Source of the DNA: an uncultured Lachnospiraceae bacterium
GTDB taxonomy: Bacteria > Bacillota > Clostridia > Lachnospirales > Lachnospiraceae
Assembly (NCBI GenBank): GCA_947177925.1
Contig: CAMWWJ010000092.1
Span: forward strand, 1-10,624
Length of the DNA stretch: 10,624 bases
Direction of reading: 5' to 3'
The position numbers and the translations under genes are program-made. A model generated the notes under the pieces. That model was not told the origin of the DNA. It worked only from the letters and a program-made list of their open reading frames with translations, and made no database searches. Shown piece after piece: positions 1 through 6,501 of the stretch; positions within the stretch are counted from its first letter, which is position 1; each line of letters opens with the position of its first letter.

Positions 1-181
1 CCCTGGGCAGTGGATAGGCTGTTAAGGAAAATCGCCATCAAAAACAATGCATGGACTCCGCTCTCCTCTCTCTGGTGCTGTTTCGTCTCAGCCGATACGT
101 TTTAAATTTTAATAAGTATTGTCTACCGCTACCATAATCTTAGGCTTTTTTTAAAAGGAACAGACGGCTTTTCGATACACA

Positions 182-329
182 GTGGGATCCGGCATGGCAT
201 AGGATAGTCTTCTGGACCTTGGCAAAGTCGCCGGCACTTACGCATCGTATTTTGATGCGTTAGTACCGCTGCGTCTTTGCAGAGCGAGAGCGTGCCCAGA
301 ATACTATCCTATGCCATGCCGGATCCCAC
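182..329. repeat. Long near-perfect stem-loop element with 27-bp inverted repeats (MITE-like or structured RNA)
   Basis: The arms 182-208 and 303-329 are exact reverse complements over 27 bp. They start GTGGGATCCGGCATGG and end in the complementary ...GGATCCCAC. Pairing continues inwards in nested order. After one mismatch, 210-215 (TTCTGG) pairs with 296-301 (CCAGAA), and 222-227 (GCAAAG) pairs with 275-280 (CTTTGC). Then 232-246 pairs with 254-268 at 13 of 15 positions, including ACGCATC/GATGCGT around a 7-nt loop. The whole therefore folds as one long interrupted hairpin. No reading frame inside is credible, no T-tract follows it, and I see no target-site duplication in the flanks. It could be a non-autonomous mobile repeat, a dispersed intergenic hairpin family, or a structured transcript. 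The fold is seen directly; the identity is not known. Confidence 0.85.
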
Positions 330-405
330 GTCCTCACATCAAACCCCCCCCCTGACAAAACAGGCTAAACAATCATTTTTAAATAAAAAATTAAGAAAAT
401 TGTAC

Positions 406-434
406 TTGCCAGCAAATATGATTTAGAATACAAT
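406..434 (+). promoter_or_regulatory. Sigma-A type promoter of the comEA operon
   Basis: The -35 box is TTGCCA (406-411) and the -10 box TACAAT (429-434), each matching consensus at 5 of 6 positions, with an ideal 17-bp spacer. Transcription would start near 441, leaving a leader of about 45 nt before the first ATG at 487. This is the only strong promoter I see ahead of the six co-directional genes ending at 7499, so it probably drives all of them. Confidence 0.65.
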
Positions 435-447
435 GAAAATATCATTG
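431..447. promoter_or_regulatory. Small dyad overlapping the -10 and start site (candidate operator)
   Basis: CAATGA (431-436) and TCATTG (442-447) form perfect 6-bp inverted arms around a 5-nt spacer (aaata). The left arm overlaps the -10 box and the right arm covers the expected transcription start, a usual place for a repressor. In an AT-rich stretch such a short dyad can occur by chance. The protein that would bind it is unknown. Confidence 0.3.
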
Positions 448-486
448 GCATAGAGGGACTTTTATGGACACATAAAGGAGCTATGT

Positions 487-1149
487 ATGAATGATATTAG
501 AAAAAGACGGATTATGATTGGAATTTTAGGAAGTGTCCTGCTGTTGTCAGCGGGATGCGGTAAAAAAGAAGTGACCTTTGTGCAGGCGGAAGAAAACCGG
601 GAGGCGGAAATCGCTCCGGAAGAAGCAGGTGCGGAGGACAAAAAGGTTCAGCTTTCAGGAGAAGATGCATATATTGAAAAGGATAAGGATTTGCAAGAAG
701 AAAATGCCGGAAAGATTTTCGTATATGTATGCGGGGCGGTAGCCGCTCCGGGAGTTTATGAGCTTTCGTATGATGCAAGGGCTTTTCAGGCAATTGAAAG
801 GGCAGGAGGATTTCTGCCGGAAGCATATGAAGCGTCCCTGAATCTGGCAAAGCCTTTGGAAGACGGGGAACAGCTCTTTATTCCCACAACGGAAGAGTGG
901 GAGCAGGGAGAAAAAACAGCCATTGCCGGCATGGAAGAAAAACAGGCTCAGGATGGACTGATCAATATCAACACGGCCTCAAAGGAGGAGCTTTGCACCT
1001 TATCCGGAGTGGGAGAGAGCAGAGCGGAAAGTATTATCGCATACAGGGAGGCCAATGGCGGCTTTTCGGCAATTGAGGAAATTAAGAACGTGACTGGAAT
1101 TAAAGAAGGGCTGTTTAGTAAAATTAAGGATAAGATTAAAGTGAAATAA
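487..1149 (+). CDS. comEA: ComEA-like competence lipoprotein (SLBB plus helix-hairpin-helix DNA-binding domain)
   Basis: ComEA binds double-stranded DNA at the cell surface and hands it to the ComEC channel during transformation. The 220-residue protein begins with a basic N-terminus, a hydrophobic segment (about 9-21) and a lipobox LSAGC with Cys24, so it is predicted to be a lipoprotein; classical Bacillus ComEA is held by a transmembrane helix. A charged linker, rich in E and K, follows (about 26-75). An SLBB domain comes next (about 76-134, with VYVCGAVAAPGVYEL and LEDGEQLFIP), then a C-terminal helix-hairpin-helix pair (about 157-220, ININTASKEELCTLSGVG and ITAYRE-type helix AYREANGGF). 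The start ATG has AAAGGAG 6 nt upstream. It is first in the operon that also holds comEC. The domains make the family clear; actual competence in this organism is inferred. Confidence 0.9.
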   Translation: MNDIRKRRIMIGILGSVLLLSAGCGKKEVTFVQAEENREAEIAPEEAGAEDKKVQLSGEDAYIEKDKDLQEENAGKIFVYVCGAVAAPGVYELSYDARAFQAIERAGGFLPEAYEASLNLAKPLEDGEQLFIPTTEEWEQGEKTAIAGMEEKQAQDGLININTASKEELCTLSGVGESRAESIIAYREANGGFSAIEEIKNVTGIKEGLFSKIKDKIKVK

Positions 1150-1182
1150 TTCATAGAAAAAGGAATCAGAACTTGTGTAATT

Positions 1183-1190
1183 GGAGAAGG
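1183..1190 (+). promoter_or_regulatory. Ribosome binding site that fixes the response-regulator start
   Basis: GGAGAAGG lies 2 nt before an ATG at 1193, with its GGAG core about 6 nt away. An in-frame TTG at 1181 would extend the protein by four residues (MEKE), but it overlaps this site and has no Shine-Dalgarno of its own. Response regulators of this family normally begin within a few residues of the first strand (KRVLVVDDE), so 1193 is preferred. Confidence 0.7.
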
Positions 1191-1192
1191 AA

Positions 1193-1882
1193 ATGGCAAA
1201 AAGGGTTTTAGTAGTAGATGATGAAAAACTGATTGTAAAGGGAATCCGGTTCAGTTTAGAGCAGGATGGCATGGAAGTGGAATGTGCCTATGATGGGGAA
1301 GAGGCCCTGAATCTGGCAAAGGAAAAGGAATATGATATAATCCTTTTAGATATTATGCTGCCTAAGCTGTCAGGGCTTGAGGTGTGCCAGCAGATTCGTG
1401 ATTTTTCCGGCGTGCCCATTGTGATGCTTACTGCAAAAGGAGATGATATGGATAAGATCATGGGACTGGAATACGGTGCCGATGACTATATCACAAAGCC
1501 CTTTAATATTCTGGAGGTCAAAGCAAGGATTAAGGCTATTATGCGCCGTACCGCCAAAAAAGAAGAAAAGAAAGAGAAAAACTCTATCATTGAAAGAGGA
1601 GATTTATGTCTGGATTGCGACGGAAGGCGGGTTTATATTGCAGGTAAGGAAATTAACCTGACAGCAAAGGAGTTTGATGTTTTAGAGCTTCTTGTGCTGA
1701 ATCCCAATAAAGTATACGGCAGGGAGAGCCTGCTGAAAATCGTCTGGGGAGCGGATTACCCGGGAGATGTAAGAACGGTAGACGTGCATATCCGGCGTCT
1801 TCGGGAAAAGATAGAAGCAAATCCAAGCGAGCCGAAGTATGTCCATACAAAGTGGGGTGTGGGCTATTACTATAAAGATTGA
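1193..1882 (+). CDS. OmpR/PhoB-family response regulator
   Basis: Cytoplasmic transcription factor of a two-component system, 229 residues from the ATG chosen here. The receiver domain (about 1-118) has the acidic pair D9/D10 (VLVVDDEK), the phospho-acceptor D53 in LLDIMLP, the switch T80 (VMLTA) and K102 (ITKPF), so all the catalytic positions are present. A lysine/glutamate-rich linker (about 124-135) leads to a winged-helix DNA-binding domain (about 137-229), with LTAKEFDVLELL, the recognition-helix region VRTVDVHIRRLREK and the wing TKWGVGYYY. It sits 43 nt after comEA, and its stop is 8 nt before the kinase gene, so the two are surely a cognate pair. It resembles the WalR/PhoP/ResD group in general build. 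Its target genes cannot be read from sequence; autoregulation of this operon is a reasonable guess. Confidence 0.93.
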   Translation: MAKRVLVVDDEKLIVKGIRFSLEQDGMEVECAYDGEEALNLAKEKEYDIILLDIMLPKLSGLEVCQQIRDFSGVPIVMLTAKGDDMDKIMGLEYGADDYITKPFNILEVKARIKAIMRRTAKKEEKKEKNSIIERGDLCLDCDGRRVYIAGKEINLTAKEFDVLELLVLNPNKVYGRESLLKIVWGADYPGDVRTVDVHIRRLREKIEANPSEPKYVHTKWGVGYYYKD

Positions 1883-1890
1883 GGGTATAA

Positions 1891-3378
1891 ATGAAGGAAA
1901 AGATAAATCAGTATATAGCCAAGAGCAAGGTAGTGCGAAGTCTTAAGTTTCGTATCTTTTTTATCATACTGCTGGTAGGTATTGTGCCTACTACGATTTT
2001 GCGCTACGGCATTTTGCAGAACTATGAAAAAAGAGCCGTAGATGTCCGTATTTCTGATGTACAAACCCAGTTTATGATTTTAGCTAATCATTTAATTACA
2101 TACAATTACTTGAAGGATGCTTCCTCGGAGGTGATCAATGCTGAGCTGGATCAGCTTTCCAACCTTTATGACGGGCGTGTTCTGATTGTGGATTCCAATT
2201 TTCATGTTGTAAAGGATACTTATGGAATCAGTCAGGGGAAAACCATTATCTCCGAGGAAGTGATCCGCTGCTTTAAAGGGGAAAGCATCGTGAACTATGA
2301 TCCTGTGAATCAGTTTATAGAAATGACCACCCCTATTGCTGCGGCGAAGGAGGAGGATCAAACAGAAGACTTATCAGGTCTGCCGGGAGAGGGGACAATG
2401 GTAAGGGCGGTAATGCTTACCAGTGTTTCTACCGACAGCATTGCAGCCAACATAGATATTTTAAGCAGGCGTGCAACGATTATACAGCTTTTAATGAGCA
2501 TTGTCATCGTAGGAATGGCGTGGGGGCTTTCAAACATACTGGTTGAGCCCTTTGAAAGAGTGTCCTCTGCAATCAGCAAGGTACAGGACGGATTTCAGAA
2601 CGAGCCGGTCAGCGTACCGGATTATTTAGAGACGGAGCATATTGTAACGGCATTTAATGAACTGCTTGGGCGCATGAAGCTGTTAGATGAATCCAGACAG
2701 GAATTTGTTTCCAATGTGTCCCATGAGCTGAAGACGCCTATAACCTCCATGAAGGTGCTTGCCGATTCCCTGATTGCACAGGAGGATGCGCCTTTGGAGC
2801 TTTATAAGGAATTCATGACAGATATTGCGGATGAAATCGAAAGAGAAAATAAAGTAATCAACGACTTACTGTCTCTTGTAAAGATGGATAAGACCGCAGC
2901 AAATTTAAATATTGAGACAATTGATATCAATGCATTATGTGAGCTTATTTTAAAGCGGCTCAGACCTATTGCGAAGCAGAGGGATATAGATGTTATTTTT
3001 GAAAGTAAACGGGAAGTAAGCGGTGAAGTGGATGAGGTAAAGCTGACGCTTGCTATTTCCAATCTGGTGGAAAATGCCATTAAGTATAATAACGACCATG
3101 GTTTCGTAAAGGTAACGTTGGATGCAGATCATCAGTTTTTTACCATTGAGGTAAAGGACAACGGTTTAGGCATTCCGGAAGAATCCTTAGAGCAGATTTA
3201 TGAGCGCTTTTACAGGGTGGACAAGTCACATTCCAGGGAAATCGGAGGAACCGGACTTGGACTGGCAATAACCAGAAGTGCAATTCTTATGCACAGAGGC
3301 TTTATTAAAGTGGAAAGTGAGGAAGGAGTCGGCACTACGTTCCTTGTAAAGATTCCGCTGACCTACATTGCAAAATAG
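1891..3378 (+). CDS. Membrane sensor histidine kinase (extracytoplasmic sensor, HAMP, DHp, HATPase)
   Basis: This 495-residue kinase phosphorylates the adjacent response regulator. TM1 (about 18-42) and TM2 (about 195-217) enclose an external domain of roughly 150 residues. Its RVLIVDSNFHVVKDT stretch and following helices look like the PDC/Cache fold seen in WalK-type sensors. A HAMP linker (about 218-270) leads straight into the DHp domain with H278 in SHELKTP; there is no cytoplasmic PAS domain. The ATPase domain keeps the N box (NLVENAIKYN, 391-400), G1 (DNGLGIP, 423-429), F box (ERFYRVD) and G2 (GGTGLGLAI, 452-460), so it should be active. A GAGGG ribosome binding site spans the end of the regulator gene, just before the ATG. 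The ligand is unknown. The position between comEA and comEC is unusual for such a pair. Confidence 0.93.
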   Translation: MKEKINQYIAKSKVVRSLKFRIFFIILLVGIVPTTILRYGILQNYEKRAVDVRISDVQTQFMILANHLITYNYLKDASSEVINAELDQLSNLYDGRVLIVDSNFHVVKDTYGISQGKTIISEEVIRCFKGESIVNYDPVNQFIEMTTPIAAAKEEDQTEDLSGLPGEGTMVRAVMLTSVSTDSIAANIDILSRRATIIQLLMSIVIVGMAWGLSNILVEPFERVSSAISKVQDGFQNEPVSVPDYLETEHIVTAFNELLGRMKLLDESRQEFVSNVSHELKTPITSMKVLADSLIAQEDAPLELYKEFMTDIADEIERENKVINDLLSLVKMDKTAANLNIETIDINALCELILKRLRPIAKQRDIDVIFESKREVSGEVDEVKLTLAISNLVENAIKYNNDHGFVKVTLDADHQFFTIEVKDNGLGIPEESLEQIYERFYRVDKSHSREIGGTGLGLAITRSAILMHRGFIKVESEEGVGTTFLVKIPLTYIAK

Positions 3379-3389
3379 GAGGAAGGATC

Positions 3390-4313
3390 ATGAAAAAGTT
3401 AATATATCTGTTTTTCCTCCTAACTATGGTATTTCTTGCAGGAGGATGCGCAGAGGATATAGAAGGGCAAAATGAAGATGAAACGCAATTTTTTGTTTAT
3501 GTCCTCAATAAAGAAGAAACAAGAGTGGATAAAATCCAGTGCAGCACCACATTGAGTGATATGAGAGAACAGTTGAATTTTCTTTTTGGCAGGCTGAAGG
3601 CAGTGCCGAAGGATGCAGAGCTTCATCAGACAATCACAGATGAAATGGGTTTAGAAAGCTTTTCTTTATCGGAGGGAAGGCTGACCCTGCGTTTTGGAGC
3701 GGGATATAAAAATTTAAGCCCTACCAGTGAGGTGCTCACAAGGGCAGCAATCGTCCGCACTATTTGTCAGATAGAAGGAATCGAGTATGTTTCGTTTATG
3801 GTAGATGGAGCTGCGCTTTTGGATGCAGGCGGAATACCAGTGGGGGTTATGACAGCAGATCAGTTCGTGGACAATGAAGGGCAGGAAATCAATGCCTATG
3901 AAAAAGCCAGTATGACACTTTATTTTGCCTCAGAAGACGGGGCGCATTTGGAAGCCTTTACAAAAGAAAAATATTATAATAGCAATATCTCCTTAGAAAA
4001 GCTTGTGGTGGAACAGATCATTGCCGGACCGGGGAGAGAAAACATGGGAAACCCTACTGTAAATCCCGAAACGACCATCATTAGCGTAGCAGTAAGGGAT
4101 AGGGTGTGTTATGTAAACTTGAGCGAAGAATTTCTGACTCAGATATATAATGTTTCCGCAGAAGTAACGATTTATTCCCTTGTTAATTCGCTGGTGGAGC
4201 TGAACAATATCAATAAAGTGCAGATTTCCATAAACGGGGACAATAATGTGATGTTCCGTGAGTCCATTGCGCTGTCCGCAACCTTTGAAAGAAATCTGGA
4301 AATTATGAAATAA
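3390..4313 (+). CDS. Lipoprotein with two GerMN domains
   Basis: Predicted surface lipoprotein of 307 residues. The signal peptide ends in the lipobox LAGGC with Cys20. Two GerMN-type domains follow. One spans about 33-140 (TQFFVYVLNKEET, then SEVLTRAAIVRTICQIEGIEYVSFMVDG). The second spans about 174-285 (MTLYFASEDGAHL, then LVVEQIIAGP, YVNLSEEFL and VTIYSLVNSLVEL, ending IQISINGD). Bacillus GerM has the same two-domain plan and acts in spore envelope and germination biology. GerMN lipoproteins are also common partners of two-component systems: LpqB beside MtrAB in actinobacteria is a known case. An excellent AGGAGGAAGG site starts at the kinase stop codon, and the gap is only 11 nt. I infer an accessory role in signal sensing by the preceding kinase; a sporulation role is the alternative. 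Confidence 0.85.
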   Translation: MKKLIYLFFLLTMVFLAGGCAEDIEGQNEDETQFFVYVLNKEETRVDKIQCSTTLSDMREQLNFLFGRLKAVPKDAELHQTITDEMGLESFSLSEGRLTLRFGAGYKNLSPTSEVLTRAAIVRTICQIEGIEYVSFMVDGAALLDAGGIPVGVMTADQFVDNEGQEINAYEKASMTLYFASEDGAHLEAFTKEKYYNSNISLEKLVVEQIIAGPGRENMGNPTVNPETTIISVAVRDRVCYVNLSEEFLTQIYNVSAEVTIYSLVNSLVELNNINKVQISINGDNNVMFRESIALSATFERNLEIMK

Positions 4314-4328
4314 AGAAAGGACAACCAT

Positions 4329-6464
4329 ATGAAAAGACCTTTATGCATGGTCTGTCTATCCTTTGTGCTGGCCCTGTTTCTGTTTCAATGGCTCTTTCCC
4401 ATCCCTTTCTATGAAGATATGGAAAGGGATGGAGAAGTGGTGGAACGGATGGGACAAGTATACAAAAAGGAATATAAAAAAGATACGCTGTTGATTTATC
4501 TGCAGTGTGAGACAGAACAAATTCTATGCTATGCCAAGACGGAAAAGGCTCCAAAGCTTGGCAGCTTCATTCAGGTCCGGGGCAATTATCAAAGCTTCCA
4601 GGCTGCAACCAACCCCGGGCAATTTCATCAAAAGAGATATTATCAAATCTTAAATCTAAACTATTCCCTGAAAAATACAATCCTGTTAAAGGAATCAATT
4701 GAATATGATCCATTGAAAGAAAGCCTGTACTGTTTGAAAAGGAAGCTGGCAAAAGGATATGAACAAGTCCTTCCGGAAAAGGAAGCAGGAATATTAAAAG
4801 CAATGGTGTTAGGAGATAAATCGGAACTGGATACGGATATTAAAAATTTGTATAAGCAGTCCGGCATCAGCCATGTGCTTGCTATTTCCGGCCTGCATAT
4901 TTCCCTGATCGGAATGGGACTCTACAGGCTGCTTAAAAGGATGGGGCTTCCTGTCCTTCCAAATGCGGTCTCCTGCATGGCAGTCATGATTTTTTATGGA
5001 ATGCTCATTGAAGGAGGAACCTCCAGCTTTCGGGCAATCTTTATGTTTTTTGTCTATCTGACAGGAAAGATCATTGGAAGGACCTATGACATGCTCACTG
5101 CGCTGGCAATGTCCGGCGTTCTTTTGCTGATAGAACAGCCTCTATATATTTATCATACAGGTTTTCTTTTGTCTTTTTGTGCAGTAATGGGAATCGGACT
5201 TCTTGCGCCAGTAATAGAACAGCTTCTGCCGGAAGGCAAAAGAAAAAATCCAATTGTCAAAAACCTGGCAGGAAGTCTGTCGGTCTCACTTTTTTCCCTT
5301 CCTGTAACAGCCTATTACTTCTATGAATTTCCCCTGTATTCCCTGTTATTGAATCTACTGATCATTCCCCTGATGAGCCTGCTGCTCCCATGTGCCATGG
5401 CCGGCGGAGTATTGGCGGTCTGGCAACCGCAGCTTGGAAAGCTGTTGCTTTTCCCATGTCAATGGATTCTGAAGCTTTATGAAGGAATTTGTGAAATATC
5501 CACATCCATGCCCTGTCACACTTTGATTATCGGGCAGCCTGCTTTGTGGCAGATTCTGCTCTTTTACGGCATAATATTACTAATTTTGTGTTTTTATTCA
5601 AAATGGAAAAAACGGATCACAGGATTACTATTAGGTCTGGCAGTGGTTTTTTTATGCTTGAAAGTACAACAAAATACAGAAATTACCATGTTAGATGTGG
5701 GACAGGGCGACAGCATTTTCGTACAGGAAAAGGGAGGCGCCTCCTTTTTAATGGATGGCGGGAGCAGTGATGTTTCCGGGGTGGGAACCTATCGGATCGT
5801 GCCCTTTTTAAAGTCAAAAGGGATCAGTAAGCTTACATATGCCTTTGTAACCCATCCGGACAGTGATCATTATAACGGAATTTTGGAATGCCTGGAGCAA
5901 AGTAAAGAAAACGGTATTCATATCCAGTATCTGGCAGTTTCCCACCTTGCTTTAAAGGGCGGGGAAGCGGCATATGAAAAATTGTTTCAGGCGGCAAAGG
6001 AGGCAGGTACGGAAGTTGTTTGCATAAGTGCAGGTGACGTGTTAAAATGTAACAAAATAGTGTTAACCTGCCTGTATCCCGGAAAGGAGAGCCGCCCGGC
6101 AGATAAAAACGGGGAGTCTCTCATGTTCCTGATGGAAGCAGAAGGAGTAAGGATGCTGTTCACGGGAGATGCCGGAATAGAAGAGGAAACAGCAGTTCTG
6201 TCGGATATTCCAAAGATACATATTTTAAAAACCGGACATCATGGTTCGAATTCTTCCACCGGAACAGAGCTGTTGCAGGCAGCGGCACCGGAGTATGCCA
6301 TTATTTCCTGCGGACAGAATAATTCCTATGGACATCCAGGGAAACAGACTTTGGAGCGGTTAGCGGAAGCTAATTCAAAGGTACTGGTAACTGCCCGGAC
6401 AGGTGCCATAAAAATAACCATACGAAACAGCAGCTATCAAATTGACTCTTTTTTGTCTGAATAG
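4329..6464 (+). CDS. comEC: ComEC/Rec2 DNA-uptake channel protein
   Basis: Polytopic inner-membrane channel that carries single-stranded DNA into the cytoplasm. At 711 residues it is full length for the family. An N-terminal helix (about 6-23) and a DUF4131/OB-fold-like external segment (about 40-120) precede the Competence domain. That domain starts near 150 and has the hallmark SHVLAISGLHISL at 181-193, with membrane helices to about 445. The C-terminal metallo-beta-lactamase domain (about 450-711) keeps DVGQGDSIFV (456-465), DGG (476-478), the metal motif THPDSDH (H509, D511, D513, H514), TGD (D614), GHHGS (H637, H638) and SYGHP (H669). The nuclease-like site therefore looks intact. An AGAAAGGA ribosome binding site lies ahead of the ATG. 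It follows the GerMN gene by 15 nt and precedes holA by 33 nt. The comEA-comEC pairing is classical, but here three genes are inserted between them. Confidence 0.95.
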   Translation: MKRPLCMVCLSFVLALFLFQWLFPIPFYEDMERDGEVVERMGQVYKKEYKKDTLLIYLQCETEQILCYAKTEKAPKLGSFIQVRGNYQSFQAATNPGQFHQKRYYQILNLNYSLKNTILLKESIEYDPLKESLYCLKRKLAKGYEQVLPEKEAGILKAMVLGDKSELDTDIKNLYKQSGISHVLAISGLHISLIGMGLYRLLKRMGLPVLPNAVSCMAVMIFYGMLIEGGTSSFRAIFMFFVYLTGKIIGRTYDMLTALAMSGVLLLIEQPLYIYHTGFLLSFCAVMGIGLLAPVIEQLLPEGKRKNPIVKNLAGSLSVSLFSLPVTAYYFYEFPLYSLLLNLLIIPLMSLLLPCAMAGGVLAVWQPQLGKLLLFPCQWILKLYEGICEISTSMPCHTLIIGQPALWQILLFYGIILLILCFYSKWKKRITGLLLGLAVVFLCLKVQQNTEITMLDVGQGDSIFVQEKGGASFLMDGGSSDVSGVGTYRIVPFLKSKGISKLTYAFVTHPDSDHYNGILECLEQSKENGIHIQYLAVSHLALKGGEAAYEKLFQAAKEAGTEVVCISAGDVLKCNKIVLTCLYPGKESRPADKNGESLMFLMEAEGVRMLFTGDAGIEEETAVLSDIPKIHILKTGHHGSNSSTGTELLQAAAPEYAIISCGQNNSYGHPGKQTLERLAEANSKVLVTARTGAIKITIRNSSYQIDSFLSE

Positions 6465-6495
6465 ATAAAGGGAAGAAAAAATAGAAAGAATGAAC

Positions 6496-6501
6496 AGGTG
6501 A
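6496..6501 (+). promoter_or_regulatory. AGGTGA Shine-Dalgarno candidate for an alternative holA start
   Basis: AGGTGA sits 5 nt before an in-frame TTG at 6507. The GTG at 6498, which overlaps this hexamer, has no convincing binding site of its own. Starting at TTG would give MQRINQDIKTGQFQQIYLL, close to where HolA proteins usually begin. This site therefore argues for 6507 rather than 6498. Confidence 0.45.

Larger units (their letters stand above)
1..486. other. Intergenic region without a confident gene; carries hairpin element, C9 tract and promoter
   Basis: No gene here can be supported. Frame 1 on the + strand is open from the window edge to a TAA at 103-105 (34 codons, ending ...VSADTF). 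The minus strand is also open over roughly the same stretch, including a hydrophobic run (ALFLMAIFL). Neither reading matches a family I recognise, and both may be chance. The region turns AT-rich around 100-160. Then come a 148-nt hairpin (182-329), a run of nine C (344-352), an AT-rich stretch (363-400), and the promoter and ribosome binding site (AAAGGAG at 474-480) of the first gene. Confidence 0.6.

Noticed and set aside
1..110. Open frames at the left edge on both strands (+ ending at 105; minus with a hydrophobic ALFLMAIFL run)
   Set aside because: Both are under 40 codons, overlap each other, and show no recognised motif or ribosome binding site, so I could not choose a strand or call a gene.
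182..329. Hairpin as an intrinsic terminator or a CRISPR-type repeat
   Set aside because: No T-run follows either arm, and there is only one pair of arms with no repeated spacer pattern.
512..850. Minus-strand frame antisense to comEA
   Set aside because: It is fully covered by a well-supported + strand gene, rich in P, L and H as expected of an antisense shadow, and has no domain.
3993..4554. Minus-strand frames across the GerMN-comEC junction
   Set aside because: They lie opposite two strongly supported genes, lack ribosome binding sites and look like shadow frames.
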